Shown here piece after piece: positions 24,901 through 33,780 of a stretch of DNA of 64,000 nucleotides. The stretch is taken from the NCBI GenBank assembly GCA_963809925.1, contig CAWELH010000006.1, positions 186,001-250,000 on the forward strand, written 5' to 3'. This DNA is from DASQZK01 sp963809925 (GTDB lineage Bacteria; Bacteroidota; Bacteroidia; Bacteroidales; GCA-2748055). Position 1 is the first letter of the stretch, and each line of letters begins with the position of its first letter. Below the pieces are notes generated by a model that saw nothing but the letters and a program-made list of their open reading frames with translations, had not been told where the DNA came from and ran no database searches. Position numbers and translations under genes: made by a program.

Positions 24901-25682
24901 CCGGTAAAAACTACTGGTTGTATCAAAATCCTGATGAAGATCGATGGTCTTTCATTCCCTGGGACCTGGATGCCACCCTGCAGCTACAGGAACATGACTG
25001 GAACCAGATGGGAACACATGCGGATCTTTTCTACCAGTTCGATCAGACCCTTGCCCACGGGCACAATCCGGCTGAAACCGATGAAAGGCCACTCATCAGG
25101 CGAATGATGAAATTTGCAGAATACCGGAACGCCTATATCAATACCTATAAGGAGACGTTGCAAACCATCCTCACCGAGGAAAACCTCTATGCGCGAATTG
25201 ATAGCATCGCCTCCCGGGTACGGTCAAATTCTGATAATAACGAATACCAGCTTTTCAACAATTCCGTCAATGAAACCAAAGCATTCGTTCACCAGCGTGT
25301 ACGCTATGCCCTGAGCATACTTGATACCCTTCAATATGCCGACACCGTGGCCGTCACTGATTCCGTGCCGCCATGGCCGGAAACTACAGGTAATGCCCTC
25401 CAGAAGGCAGAAATTAAAGCCTCCCTGGGTTTCCCATGGCCAAATCCGGCCGGCTCGGAATTCTTCATTGAAGCGCATTTAAATAATGCTGCATTTGTCA
25501 GCCTTACCATGTACGATATGAATGGCCGGCTTGTCAGGGAAATAGCCCGCCAACAAATGGACGCCGGTTCTTACGAGTTCCATATTGATATTTCTTCAGA
25601 GAAAGCCGGGATTTACTTCCTGAAACTTCAGACCGATTCAGCGGTCCTTACCAGAAAACTGGTGATCATCAGGGGTTTATAA
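24901..25682 (+). pseudogene. 3' part of a CotH-type protein with T9SS sorting domain
   Basis: The open frame follows a TGA at about 24,897 and reads GKNYWLYQNPDEDRWSFIP, WDLDATLQ. This is the conserved C-terminal block of CotH-like protein kinases, but the ATP-binding N-terminal half is missing. An ATG inside (24,918) could only give a 254-residue stump without signal peptide. The last ~75 residues are a type IX secretion sorting domain (PNPAGSEFFIEAHL, MYDMNGRLVREI, AGIYFLKLQT). The full gene would have encoded a secreted protein; this is a 5'-truncated remnant. The sorting tail is good evidence for a type IX system in this organism. Confidence 0.75.
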
Positions 25683-25768
25683 GGAGATGATGAGAGGAAT
25701 ATACTATTCACTCCTGCAGAAAGGAATATACATTTTGTATCGACCGGGGGATAAGGAGCCTTCCTACA

Positions 25769-27016
25769 CTATTCACGAATCTGCCCGTCACCGTATATCA
25801 CATATTTCGTCGAAGTCAGTTCTTTCAGCCCCATCGGTCCGCGTGCATGCAACTTCTGCGTGCTGATACCGATCTCGGCACCAAAACCGAACTCGAAACC
25901 ATCGGTGAAACGTGTTGAAGCATTCACATATACTGCCGCCGCATCAACCTCGTTCAGGAATTTCTGTGCATTGCTGTAGTTTTCGGTAACGATGGCTTCG
26001 GAATGGCCGGAGCCGTATTTGTTAATGTGTTGGATAGCTTCGTCTAATGAACCTACGACCTTTGCCGACATGATGAAGTCAAGGTATTCGGTCGACCAGT
26101 CCTCTTCCGTGGCGGGTTTTGCATCCGGTAACAGGGCACAAACCTTCTTATCACCCCGGATCTCCACATTCTTTTTACTGAGTTCAGCATTGATGGCAGG
26201 CAGGAATTCCACTACAACTTTTTCGTGGATCAGCAGGCTTTCGGCAGCATTGCATACCCCGGGTCTGTGAGTCTTTGAATTGTAAGTTATCCGGATAGCC
26301 TTGTCCTTACCGGCAAATTCATCGATATATACATGGCAGTTTCCAACTCCTGTTTCAATTACCGGTACGGTGGAATTCATGACAACCGACTGAATGAGTC
26401 CGGCACCGCCTCTGGGAATAAGCAAATCGAGATAGTCATTAAGCTTCATCATCGCAACGGCACTGTCACGGCTTGTATCCTGCACAAGCTGAACCGCATC
26501 TTCGGGCAAACCTGCTTCTTTCAGCGATGCCCTGAGAATGTTTACGAGCGCGTTGTTGGAGCTAAATGCTTCCTTGCCACCTCTAAGAATGGTTACATTG
26601 CCTGTTTTTATGCAAAGACCGAACACATCGACGGTCACATTTGGCCTGGCTTCATAGATCATACCGATCACTCCCAGCGGTACCCTTCGCTTTCCAATCA
26701 TGAGGCCGTTTGGCCGCTTCCACATGGAATCCATCTCGCCAATCGGGTCATCGAGGGCAGCGATCTGCTCAAGGCCTTCCGCAATACCTTTGATCCTTTC
26801 TTCCGTCAGTTTAAGCCTGTCGATAATGGCGCCTTTCAGCCCATTTTTTTCTGCATTTCCAAGATCAATTGCATTCGCTTCAATAATAGCCTTCGAATTC
26901 TTCACCAGATTCTTCGCAGCGATCAGCAATGCGCTGTCTTTCAGTAAGGATGATGAATTAGACAGTATAAATGATGCCTTTTTTGCGTTTTTACCTTTTT
27001 GAATTAATTCTTCCAT
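25769..27016 (-). CDS. proA: Gamma-glutamyl phosphate reductase
   Basis: 415 residues from the ATG at 27,016. The frame stays open 44 codons upstream, but that part is not homologous. It reduces gamma-glutamyl phosphate with NADPH to glutamate semialdehyde, the second step of proline synthesis. ALDH-like fold: the catalytic Cys is in HRPGVCNAAESLL, the cofactor region in VTILRGGKEAFSSN, and the C-terminal block is FGFGAEIGIST. Length is normal for the family. It is the last gene of the arg/pro operon, 31 bp after proB, its functional partner. Confidence 0.95.
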   Translation of the reverse strand: MEELIQKGKNAKKASFILSNSSSLLKDSALLIAAKNLVKNSKAIIEANAIDLGNAEKNGLKGAIIDRLKLTEERIKGIAEGLEQIAALDDPIGEMDSMWKRPNGLMIGKRRVPLGVIGMIYEARPNVTVDVFGLCIKTGNVTILRGGKEAFSSNNALVNILRASLKEAGLPEDAVQLVQDTSRDSAVAMMKLNDYLDLLIPRGGAGLIQSVVMNSTVPVIETGVGNCHVYIDEFAGKDKAIRITYNSKTHRPGVCNAAESLLIHEKVVVEFLPAINAELSKKNVEIRGDKKVCALLPDAKPATEEDWSTEYLDFIMSAKVVGSLDEAIQHINKYGSGHSEAIVTENYSNAQKFLNEVDAAAVYVNASTRFTDGFEFGFGAEIGISTQKLHARGPMGLKELTSTKYVIYGDGQIRE

Positions 27017-27047
27017 GACAATATCTGTGTTTGGTTTCAAAAAAATC

Positions 27048-27872
27048 TCAGTCCTCCTCTTCGCCACATGCCACCGACTCCTTCGAAACAAACAAAGTGC
27101 CGACGTCCTTGCCCGCCAAAAGATCATGAATGATACCGGGATCTGCACCGTTGGTGATCACCATGTCAACGTCATGTTCAATGCAGTGTTTGGCTGCCAG
27201 AAGTTTGGAGGTCATACCACCTGTCCCGAAACTGGATTCATTCTCGTAAATGCAGGCTTCCAGTTCATCCGTCAGTTCGGTTACTTTTGAAATAAGCTTT
27301 GCGGAATTGTTTTCTTTCGGATTGCTCGTGAACATGCCGTCGATATCACTCAAAATAATCAGAAGATCGGCCTTCACGAGTGTAGCTACCGTCGCCGAAA
27401 GACTATCGTTATCACCAAATTCGATCTCATCGGTTGAGACCGTGTCATTTTCATTGATAACCGGAATGATGCCCATTTCCAGCAATTCATTGATGGTGTT
27501 CATGGCATTGCGTCTCCGCACAGTGTTTTCGATTCCGTCCTTTGTCAGTAATACCTGGGCAACGGTAAGGTTATACTCCTCGAAGAATTTGTCGTAGATC
27601 TTGATGAGTTCGGCCTGACCGATGGCAGCCAGTGCCTGCTTCTTGATCTTATCTTCCGGCTTTTTATCCATGCCCATCTTTCCTGCCCCTGCAGCAATGG
27701 CTCCTGAGGAAACCAGGATAACATAGCGGCCCTCATTGTGAAGATCAGCGATCACCCGCACCAGTTTCTCAACACGCATCAAATTCAGCCGGCCATTACT
27801 GTGTGTCAGCGAACTTGATCCGATTTTGAGAACTATCTTCTGTTTGTTTATGAGATTTTTACGATGCATCAT
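27048..27872 (-). CDS. proB: Glutamate 5-kinase (no PUA domain)
   Basis: 274 residues, amino acid kinase fold. It phosphorylates the gamma-carboxylate of glutamate. Motifs: KIGSSSLT at the start, LVSSGAIAAG, the glutamate-binding INENDTVST and FGDNDSLSA, and the C-terminal GTGGMTSKLLAA. The protein ends before the PUA domain found in E. coli ProB; such short forms are common in Bacteroidota. The ATG overlaps the argH stop by 4 nt (ATGA), so it is translationally coupled. It feeds proA directly downstream. Confidence 0.93.
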   Translation of the reverse strand: MMHRKNLINKQKIVLKIGSSSLTHSNGRLNLMRVEKLVRVIADLHNEGRYVILVSSGAIAAGAGKMGMDKKPEDKIKKQALAAIGQAELIKIYDKFFEEYNLTVAQVLLTKDGIENTVRRRNAMNTINELLEMGIIPVINENDTVSTDEIEFGDNDSLSATVATLVKADLLIILSDIDGMFTSNPKENNSAKLISKVTELTDELEACIYENESSFGTGGMTSKLLAAKHCIEHDVDMVITNGADPGIIHDLLAGKDVGTLFVSKESVACGEEED

Positions 27873-29221
27873 GTCAATTTTTCCTTTAAATCCGCAATAA
27901 ATCTTTTCTGAAATGTGCTGACTTTTACTGTCTGAAAATCCGGGATGATCCGTTCCAGCTTGCGGATAATCCTGTCATTGGCAAGGTTACCAATGCTTCC
28001 GGTGTGTGTAGTTTCTACCCGCAAGCCGGGCCTGAACCTGCCCTTGTCGATTTCTGCAGCTACTTCCACATACGCATCCCGGAAAGGCATGCCGGCTTTA
28101 ACTTTTTCATTCATGGCATCCACGCTGCCTATATACTGATAGATATTATTATCGAGTATATCCTTGTTTACCTCCAGGCCGGGGATCAGGAATGACATCA
28201 TTTGCAAACACTCCTTCATTTCGGTTATAGCCGGAAAGCATATTTCCTTTAGTAACTGGAAATCGCGATGGTATCCTGAAGGCAGGTTATTTATCACTGC
28301 CATGACTTCAAATTCCTTCGACTGTATTCGATTACAGCGGGCTCGGATCAATTCCAGAACATCGGGATTTTTTTTATGAGGCATAATGCTTGATCCGGTA
28401 GTCAGCTCTTCACTTAAATGGATGAAATCAAAATTCTGGCTCATATACAACACCAGATCCATCGACATTTTTGATAATGTGAAGGCAATGGAAGAAAGTG
28501 CAGTCATCAGGTACTTCTCCGTCTTACCTCTTGACAACTGTGCATTTGCGGAATTGATATGAAGATCATCGAACTCGAGGAGCCGGCAGGTCATATCCCT
28601 ATCGACCGGGAATGATGAACCGTACCCTGCCGCGGAGCCAAGGGGATTCTGATTGATATAGCTAAAGGCACCGCGAACCATCATCAGATCTTCTGCAAGT
28701 GCTTCCGCATAGGATCCAAACCAAAGCCCGAAGGAGGAGGGCATGGCAACCTGATAATGCGTATAACCCGGAATCAGAACCTCTTTTGTTTCATCACTTT
28801 TTCCGGCAAGGATCTGAATGAGACATGCCGTCTGGTTTACAATTTCAGCAAGGGCCTCACGATAATACAGTTTGAGATCGGTAATCACCTGATCATTCCG
28901 CGAACGTGCAGTATGCACTCGCTTTCCGGCATCCCCCAGTTTCACCGTAAGTACGTTTTCTACCTGAGAATGAATATCCTCCGTACCCTCTTCAATAACA
29001 AAAGTACCGGCCTCAATGGATTCATATACATCAAGCAGAGCTTTAAGCAGACTGATCCTGTCCTCTCCGGAAATGAGTCCGACATGCTGAAGCATCTGGA
29101 CATGAGCCATGGAAGCAATCACATCAACGCCCGCGATCTCCAGATCAAGTTCACGGTCTTTTCCGGCGGTAAAGCGTATGATGCTGTTATTCGTCTTTTG
29201 TCCTTTTTCCCAGAGCTTCAT
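27869..29221 (-). CDS. argH: Argininosuccinate lyase
   Basis: 450 residues from the ATG at 29,221. An in-frame TTG nine bases upstream overlaps the previous gene and is unlikely. It splits argininosuccinate into arginine and fumarate, the last step of arginine synthesis. Signature GSSIMPHKKNPD carries the catalytic loop Ser; HTARSRNDQV and GYTHYQVAMP are also present. Fumarase/aspartase superfamily, tetrameric and cytoplasmic. Its start is 1 bp after the stop of the deacetylase gene, and its end overlaps proB. Confidence 0.95.
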   Translation of the reverse strand: MKLWEKGQKTNNSIIRFTAGKDRELDLEIAGVDVIASMAHVQMLQHVGLISGEDRISLLKALLDVYESIEAGTFVIEEGTEDIHSQVENVLTVKLGDAGKRVHTARSRNDQVITDLKLYYREALAEIVNQTACLIQILAGKSDETKEVLIPGYTHYQVAMPSSFGLWFGSYAEALAEDLMMVRGAFSYINQNPLGSAAGYGSSFPVDRDMTCRLLEFDDLHINSANAQLSRGKTEKYLMTALSSIAFTLSKMSMDLVLYMSQNFDFIHLSEELTTGSSIMPHKKNPDVLELIRARCNRIQSKEFEVMAVINNLPSGYHRDFQLLKEICFPAITEMKECLQMMSFLIPGLEVNKDILDNNIYQYIGSVDAMNEKVKAGMPFRDAYVEVAAEIDKGRFRPGLRVETTHTGSIGNLANDRIIRKLERIIPDFQTVKVSTFQKRFIADLKEKLT

Positions 29222-29222
29222 G

Positions 29223-30278
29223 TTATTCAAAATCTTTTATCAAATTAAAATACAATTCGATAGCTTTAATTATCTGAACTTTTTCAATATATTCATCGGC
29301 TTGATGCGACACCTCTGTATTACCTGGTCCCAGTTTAACAGAAGGGGCGGGAATCAGTGCCTGGTCTGACATGGTTTTTGATCCGAAAGTTTTAATGCCG
29401 AGTGCTTTTGCCCTGCTTACAAGCGGATGGCCGGTATCGATAAAAGAAGACCTGAGTCGTAGGGAACGCGGCTGTACCTCCGATTCGAGCTCGTTGACAA
29501 GTATTTCAGCCACTTCCTCATTGGTGTAATTTTCATTGGTCCGAACGTCCACAACAAATTTGCAGAGATCGGGAATGACATTATGCTGGTACCCACCTTC
29601 AATCTGGGTCACTTCAAATTGTATGTCCCCCAGAAATTCGGACGTACGGCCAAGATCGAGCTTGTTTATACGTTCAATATCACGCATGGCCTTATAAATG
29701 GCATTTTCCCCTTTCCGGTGTGCCACATGTCCGGCTGTTCCTTTGGCGTAACAATCAAACACCACCAGGCCGCGCTCACATATTGCCATATCCAATCCGG
29801 TGGGTTCACCAACAATGGCCAGGTCGATTTTTCCAAGTTCCCCGATAACACTTGTAATTCCCTGCTCTCCCGAACTTTCTTCCTCCGCTGATATCAGCAA
29901 AATAAGGTTGAATTTTCTATCGCTGATCTCTTTTAATCTGAGAAAAGTAAAGATCATGGAGACAACAGAACCACCGGCATCGCTGCAACCAAGTCCGTAG
30001 ATCAGATTTTCGGTCTCCTCCGGAAGATAAGGATCCATTGTCCATCCGGCCACCGGCTTTACGGTATCAATATGGGAATTAAAGAGTAATGTAGGGTAAA
30101 CAGGGTTAATCATCGATTCACACCACAGGTTATTGTGTTTCCTGCTGACAACAAGACCCTGGTTCTCCAGCCACTCCTGAAGGAAATGACTGAGAAGTGC
30201 CTCCTCGCCGCTGATGGAAGGTATGGCAATGATTTGCTTCAGCAATGAAAACATCTGTGTATGTGAAAATTCTGTCAT
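29223..30278 (-). CDS. argE: N-acyl-ornithine deacylase (M20 peptidase family)
   Basis: 351 residues. M20 zinc-peptidase fold with metal ligands in NSHIDTV and GLGCSDAGG, the catalytic Glu in SAEEESSGEQG, and the lid-dimerisation domain (KGTAGHVAHRKGENA). It removes the acyl group from N-acetyl- or N-succinyl-ornithine to give ornithine. Bacteroides relatives use succinylated intermediates; the sequence alone does not tell which acyl group is used here. The start overlaps the proC stop by 4 nt (ATGA). Its place between proC and argH supports the arginine role over DapE. Confidence 0.85.
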   Translation of the reverse strand: MTEFSHTQMFSLLKQIIAIPSISGEEALLSHFLQEWLENQGLVVSRKHNNLWCESMINPVYPTLLFNSHIDTVKPVAGWTMDPYLPEETENLIYGLGCSDAGGSVVSMIFTFLRLKEISDRKFNLILLISAEEESSGEQGITSVIGELGKIDLAIVGEPTGLDMAICERGLVVFDCYAKGTAGHVAHRKGENAIYKAMRDIERINKLDLGRTSEFLGDIQFEVTQIEGGYQHNVIPDLCKFVVDVRTNENYTNEEVAEILVNELESEVQPRSLRLRSSFIDTGHPLVSRAKALGIKTFGSKTMSDQALIPAPSVKLGPGNTEVSHQADEYIEKVQIIKAIELYFNLIKDFE

Positions 30279-31078
30279 TTTACCTTTGTTATCTCATTGT
30301 AAGAGGTTATGATGCCCTTAATCAAAGCTGAACTTAAGCCGTTATGCTCCATTTCGTTTAATCCGGCAATGGTGCAGCCCATGGGTGTTGTGACTTTATC
30401 GATCTCCGTTTCGGGATGATTTCCGGATGAAAGTAGAAGTTTACTCGCACCGTTTGCTGTTTGTGCAGCAATGAGCTGTGCCTCATTGGCATGGAAACCA
30501 ACCTGAATTCCGCCCTGCGATGCTGCCCGGATATATCGCATAAAAAACGCTATACCACAGGCTGCCAATATCGTGGCGGCGCCCTGAAGCTTTTCTGAAA
30601 TTACCAGTACCTCACCGCAAAGAGCAAAATATGACTTCACTGTTTCAAGTGCTTTGTCATTTCCCTCTTCGGCCGAAAGGCAGGTCATGGATTCACCTAT
30701 GGCAATGGCCGTATTGGGCATGGCCCTGATCACGGTTGACTTGCCTCCTGCAAGGCTTTCAATTTCATTGATAGTAAATGCAGTAACCACGGAAACAAGA
30801 ACTTTATGACTGTCAAGTACGGGTTCAATCTCCTTTACCACAGCTCCGAGCTGCCGGGGAAGAACTGCAAGAATTATTATATCGGAGGAGGCAACGGCCG
30901 ATACATTATCGGTTGACACTTTCACACCCTCTTCCTTAAATACAGCGAGTTGTGAAATATTCCGCCGGGTGATCACAAAACTGGAACCCTTCATTTTTCC
31001 TGAAGAGAGGAAACCTTTTAAGATGGCAGTGCCTATATTTCCGCCTCCGATGATGGCAATTTTCTTCTCGTACCCCAT
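30275..31078 (-). CDS. proC: Pyrroline-5-carboxylate reductase
   Basis: 267 residues. Rossmann motif IAIIGGGNIGTAILKG at the N-terminus; the conserved VIRAMPNTAIAIGE block and the C-terminal substrate region (LLSSGNHPETEIDKVTTPMGCTIAGL) are typical. It performs the last step of proline synthesis using NAD(P)H. The stop overlaps the start of argE. It lies 45 bp after argG. With proB and proA at the operon end, the full proline pathway is present in this transcript. Confidence 0.95.
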   Translation of the reverse strand: MGYEKKIAIIGGGNIGTAILKGFLSSGKMKGSSFVITRRNISQLAVFKEEGVKVSTDNVSAVASSDIIILAVLPRQLGAVVKEIEPVLDSHKVLVSVVTAFTINEIESLAGGKSTVIRAMPNTAIAIGESMTCLSAEEGNDKALETVKSYFALCGEVLVISEKLQGAATILAACGIAFFMRYIRAASQGGIQVGFHANEAQLIAAQTANGASKLLLSSGNHPETEIDKVTTPMGCTIAGLNEMEHNGLSSALIKGIITSYNEITKVK

Positions 31079-31123
31079 GATTTTTATTTTTCGTCGTATT
31101 GAATGAATAATTGTTGACTCCTG

Positions 31124-32332
31124 TTAAAACAACCCTTTCTTTTCTTCCTTGTTGATGGCATAAAATATCTTTGCCGGATTGGAACTGATCTTAGTGAAGC
31201 CCTTCACGTCATTTCCGTCCCAGGATAGATTTTCTTCCCCGTATTTGGCAAATTGCGAATTCATCAGATCATGATCACTTTCAACACCGGTTACCATATA
31301 ATTGTAAGGCCGCAAACGGATAAAGACTTTTCCGCTGACATATCGCTGTGATTTTTCGAGGAAGACTTCAATATCCCTCATAACAGGATCGAGGAACTGG
31401 GCTTCATGCACAAACAGGCCATACCAGTTCCCCATTTGTTCCTTCCAATACTGCTGCCACTTGGAGAGCACATGTTTTTCCAGGCTGTAATGGGCATCGA
31501 TGATCAAACGTGCAGCCGCCGCCTGAAATCCGATACGGCCTTTTATACCGATAATGGTTTCCCCTATGTGCATGTCCCTCCCAATAGCCCAGGGCGCGGC
31601 AACCTTCTCCAGGTCACGGATCAACGCCACTTTATTTTTATAGCTTTTATCATTGAGACTTACGATTTCCCCTTTCCCGAAACCAAGAATTATCTGTTCG
31701 CTGCCCTCCTTTTCTCTCTGATCAAGAAATGCCTCCTCAGGAAGCTCACCCGTGGAAGTCAGCGTCTCTTTTCCTCCGACACTGGTTCCCCAGAGCCCTT
31801 TGTTGATGGAGTAATCTTTTTTCTCTGCCTTGTATTCAAAGCCCTGCTTTGCCATGTATTCAATCTCATCTTCACGGCTTATGGAAAGATCCCTGATCGG
31901 TGCCAGTACATTTATCGCAGGTGCGATAATCTGAAATACCGATTCAAACCGCACCTGATCGTTCCCTGCACCCGTTGAGCCATGGGCGATGTTGCTGATC
32001 CCCTCCTTCCTTGCATAGTCCAGGATCTTAAGAGCCTGAAAGGTCCGTTCAGAACTGACCGACACAGGATAATTCCGGTTCCTCAATACATTGCCATAAA
32101 CCAGGAAACGGATGCAACGATCGTAATACTCCTTCTGTGCATCAACCACGGTATGTTTCACAGAACCATATAACAGGGCCTTCTTCTCAATTGCATCCAG
32201 TTCCTGCTGATCAAAGCCTCCGGTATTTACGATAACGGTATGTACATCATAGTTTTTCTCTTTACTGAGATATATGGTGCAAAACGATGTATCCAAACCA
32301 CCACTGAATGCAAGTACTATTTTCTCTTTCAT
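31124..32332 (-). CDS. argG: Argininosuccinate synthase
   Basis: 402 residues. The ATP pyrophosphatase P-loop AFSGGLDTSFCTIYL starts at residue 8. It joins citrulline and aspartate with ATP. The downstream STGAGNDQVRFE and GTSVGGKETLTSTGE blocks bind nucleotide and citrulline. Normal length. It is preceded by an 88-bp gap with a hairpin (32,364-32,388) that may tune its expression within the operon. Confidence 0.95.
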   Translation of the reverse strand: MKEKIVLAFSGGLDTSFCTIYLSKEKNYDVHTVIVNTGGFDQQELDAIEKKALLYGSVKHTVVDAQKEYYDRCIRFLVYGNVLRNRNYPVSVSSERTFQALKILDYARKEGISNIAHGSTGAGNDQVRFESVFQIIAPAINVLAPIRDLSISREDEIEYMAKQGFEYKAEKKDYSINKGLWGTSVGGKETLTSTGELPEEAFLDQREKEGSEQIILGFGKGEIVSLNDKSYKNKVALIRDLEKVAAPWAIGRDMHIGETIIGIKGRIGFQAAAARLIIDAHYSLEKHVLSKWQQYWKEQMGNWYGLFVHEAQFLDPVMRDIEVFLEKSQRYVSGKVFIRLRPYNYMVTGVESDHDLMNSQFAKYGEENLSWDGNDVKGFTKISSNPAKIFYAINKEEKKGLF

Positions 32333-32363
32333 AAGATATATTCCAATTTACAATAACAAATAA

Positions 32364-32388
32364 ACCTGACCGTGGGTGCAGGTCAGGT
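32364..32388 (-). terminator. Intercistronic hairpin before argG (possible attenuator)
   Basis: Perfect 8-bp stem ACCTGACC/GGTCAGGT with a 9-nt loop. On the minus strand it is followed by TTATTTG rather than a long U run. It sits between the GNAT gene and argG, so it could be a partial terminator or an mRNA-processing or stability element. Confidence 0.4.
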
Positions 32389-32420
32389 ATGCCCCTTTGT
32401 GATTAAATGCTGATTATCTG

Positions 32421-33014
32421 TTAGATAAGAATTGTTATTTTTTCAGACTTGAGTTTTGACGAATCTGCTTCCTTATTTTGCTTTTCAGGGTCCATGAGTA
32501 ATCCGGTGCAGAGGCAATGACTTCTGCGTGTTCTGACCAGGATGTCGTAATACGGACAGGTTTCACATCCTTTCCAGAATTCGACATCATCCGTAAGTTC
32601 AGAAAAGGTGACCGGCTTGTAACCAAGGTCACTGTTGATTTTCATAACGGCCAGACTGGTGGTCAGACCAAATAATTTGGCTCCGGGAAAAAGTTTGAGC
32701 GACAGATACATGGCTTTCTCCTTAATGGCTTTTGCCAAACCATGACCACGAAACTCATTTGAAACCACAAGTCCTGAATTCGCTACAAATTTATTGTGTC
32801 CCCAGGATTCAATATAACAGAATCCGGCCCATTTTCCACTCTCTGTAACGGCGATTATTGCCTTATCCTGCAATATCTTACCCTTGATGTACTCAGGAGT
32901 CCGTATGGCAATACCCGTACCCTTATGCTGTGATGCTTCAAAAATTGCATCTACTATATCCTGAATATATTCCAGGTCGGTTACGCCAGCACTTTTTACA
33001 ATGAATTTTTCCAT
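32421..33014 (-). CDS. GNAT acyltransferase of the arginine cluster (ArgA-type candidate)
   Basis: 197 residues, GNAT fold. The acyl-CoA loop is in VVSNEFRGHGLAKAIKE, followed by a C-terminal Cys-rich tail (GCETCPYYDIL, RRSHCLCTGLL). Proteins of this shape sit beside argG in many Bacteroidota and are candidates for the first step, N-acylation of glutamate, in place of classical ArgA or ArgJ. The chemistry is inferred from the neighbourhood. The Cys clusters could bind metal. It starts 11 bp after argR. The last ~25 residues are Lys/Glu-rich and variable. Confidence 0.75.
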   Translation of the reverse strand: MEKFIVKSAGVTDLEYIQDIVDAIFEASQHKGTGIAIRTPEYIKGKILQDKAIIAVTESGKWAGFCYIESWGHNKFVANSGLVVSNEFRGHGLAKAIKEKAMYLSLKLFPGAKLFGLTTSLAVMKINSDLGYKPVTFSELTDDVEFWKGCETCPYYDILVRTRRSHCLCTGLLMDPEKQNKEADSSKLKSEKITILI

Positions 33015-33025
33015 CTCCGTAATTA

Positions 33026-33487
33026 TTAAACTCCCGGCATGACAGCCGACAATTGATCTATAAGCATCTCTTTTCTGGCACCATCCCTTGGGATGATCAG
33101 AATCGTATCATCGCCTGCAATAGTGCCGGCAATCTCCACGATATTCATCGAATCGATGGCTGAAGCTATGCTGCTTGCATACCCCGGAAGTGTCCTTAAT
33201 ATGAACATGCCCTGGGCAGGTTCAATGGAAATCAGACCTTCCTGCAAAAAATTCGTCCAGGGTACTGCCTGGGCAGTGGCCTCACTTTCCGGGAGATAAT
33301 ATATATAACCTCTCTCCGTATCATGGATCTTCGATACTCTAAGGTATTTCAGATCGCGTGAAAGTGTTGCCTGTGTCATCATGAAACCATCCTCCTTCAA
33401 CCGGTGAAGGAGCTCATCCTGACTTGCCATCTTCTCTTCCTTGATGAGCTTTCTGATGGCCAGTAACCGTTCACTTTTGTTCTTCAT
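33026..33487 (-). CDS. argR: Arginine repressor
   Basis: 153 residues. The N-terminal winged helix (KLIKEEKMASQDELLHRL, then TQATLSRDLKYLRVSK with the family's TLSRDL helix) and the C-terminal hexamerisation/arginine-binding domain (VEIAGTIAGDDTILII, with the Gly-Asp-Asp arginine-binding motif) are both complete. It is first in the operon and likely controls it: two ARG-box-like palindromes overlap its start codon and promoter. Confidence 0.93.
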   Translation of the reverse strand: MKNKSERLLAIRKLIKEEKMASQDELLHRLKEDGFMMTQATLSRDLKYLRVSKIHDTERGYIYYLPESEATAQAVPWTNFLQEGLISIEPAQGMFILRTLPGYASSIASAIDSMNIVEIAGTIAGDDTILIIPRDGARKEMLIDQLSAVMPGV

Positions 33488-33522
33488 GTATATTTATACA
33501 ACTATAATGCAAATTTATACAT
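33487..33522 (-). promoter_or_regulatory. Two ARG boxes over the argR operon promoter
   Basis: Box 1 is TGTATATTTATACA (33,487-33,500), with perfect 6-bp arms. Box 2 is ATGCAAATTTATACAT (33,507-33,522), imperfect. Their centres are 21 bp apart, the spacing of paired ARG boxes in enterobacteria. A -7 element TAAATTTG (33,517-33,510 on the minus strand) lies inside box 2, with TTTG about 17 bp upstream. Hexameric ArgR bound here would block the promoter, giving autorepression and arginine control of the whole operon. Confidence 0.75.
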
Positions 33523-33780
33523 TTTTTAGATTGCCAAACAAGGATTCACGAAAAAAATTGTACTTTTGACGCGGATTTTAACAAAACGATTATTGTGAAA
33601 GCAGGGAAAATCCCGGGAAGCGCAGAAAACAATCTGGCTATCAAACTCTGGAAGGAGCTAAACAAATGTATTGGATACATGTTAGATACCAGGGTAAATT
33701 GAATGTTTTAACAAAACAGTAACCGATATTCACTAATTTTGGATCCCACAATCGACCACCGCTAAAAAGCTATTCTTTTC
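33523..33780. promoter_or_regulatory. carB leader region with palindrome and direct repeat
   Basis: About 260 bp between the divergent argR and carB genes with no supported ORF. It contains a perfect palindrome, ATGTATTGGATACAT (33,666-33,680), similar in arms to the ARG boxes. TTTTAACAAAAC occurs twice (33,576-33,587 and 33,706-33,717). Possible ArgR or pyrimidine control of carB; no direct proof. Confidence 0.4.

Noticed and set aside
26333..26947. 204-codon plus-strand ORF
   Set aside because: Antisense to proA, with no independent support.
27017..27148. N-terminal extension of proA (44 codons)
   Set aside because: The extension overlaps the proB end and has no similarity to the family; the ATG at 27,016 gives the normal length.
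29223..30278. M20 peptidase considered as DapE
   Set aside because: The gene overlaps proC and abuts argH in an argR-led operon, so an ornithine deacylase role fits better.
31406..31978. 190-codon plus-strand ORF
   Set aside because: It is antisense to argG, which is intact and fully conserved.
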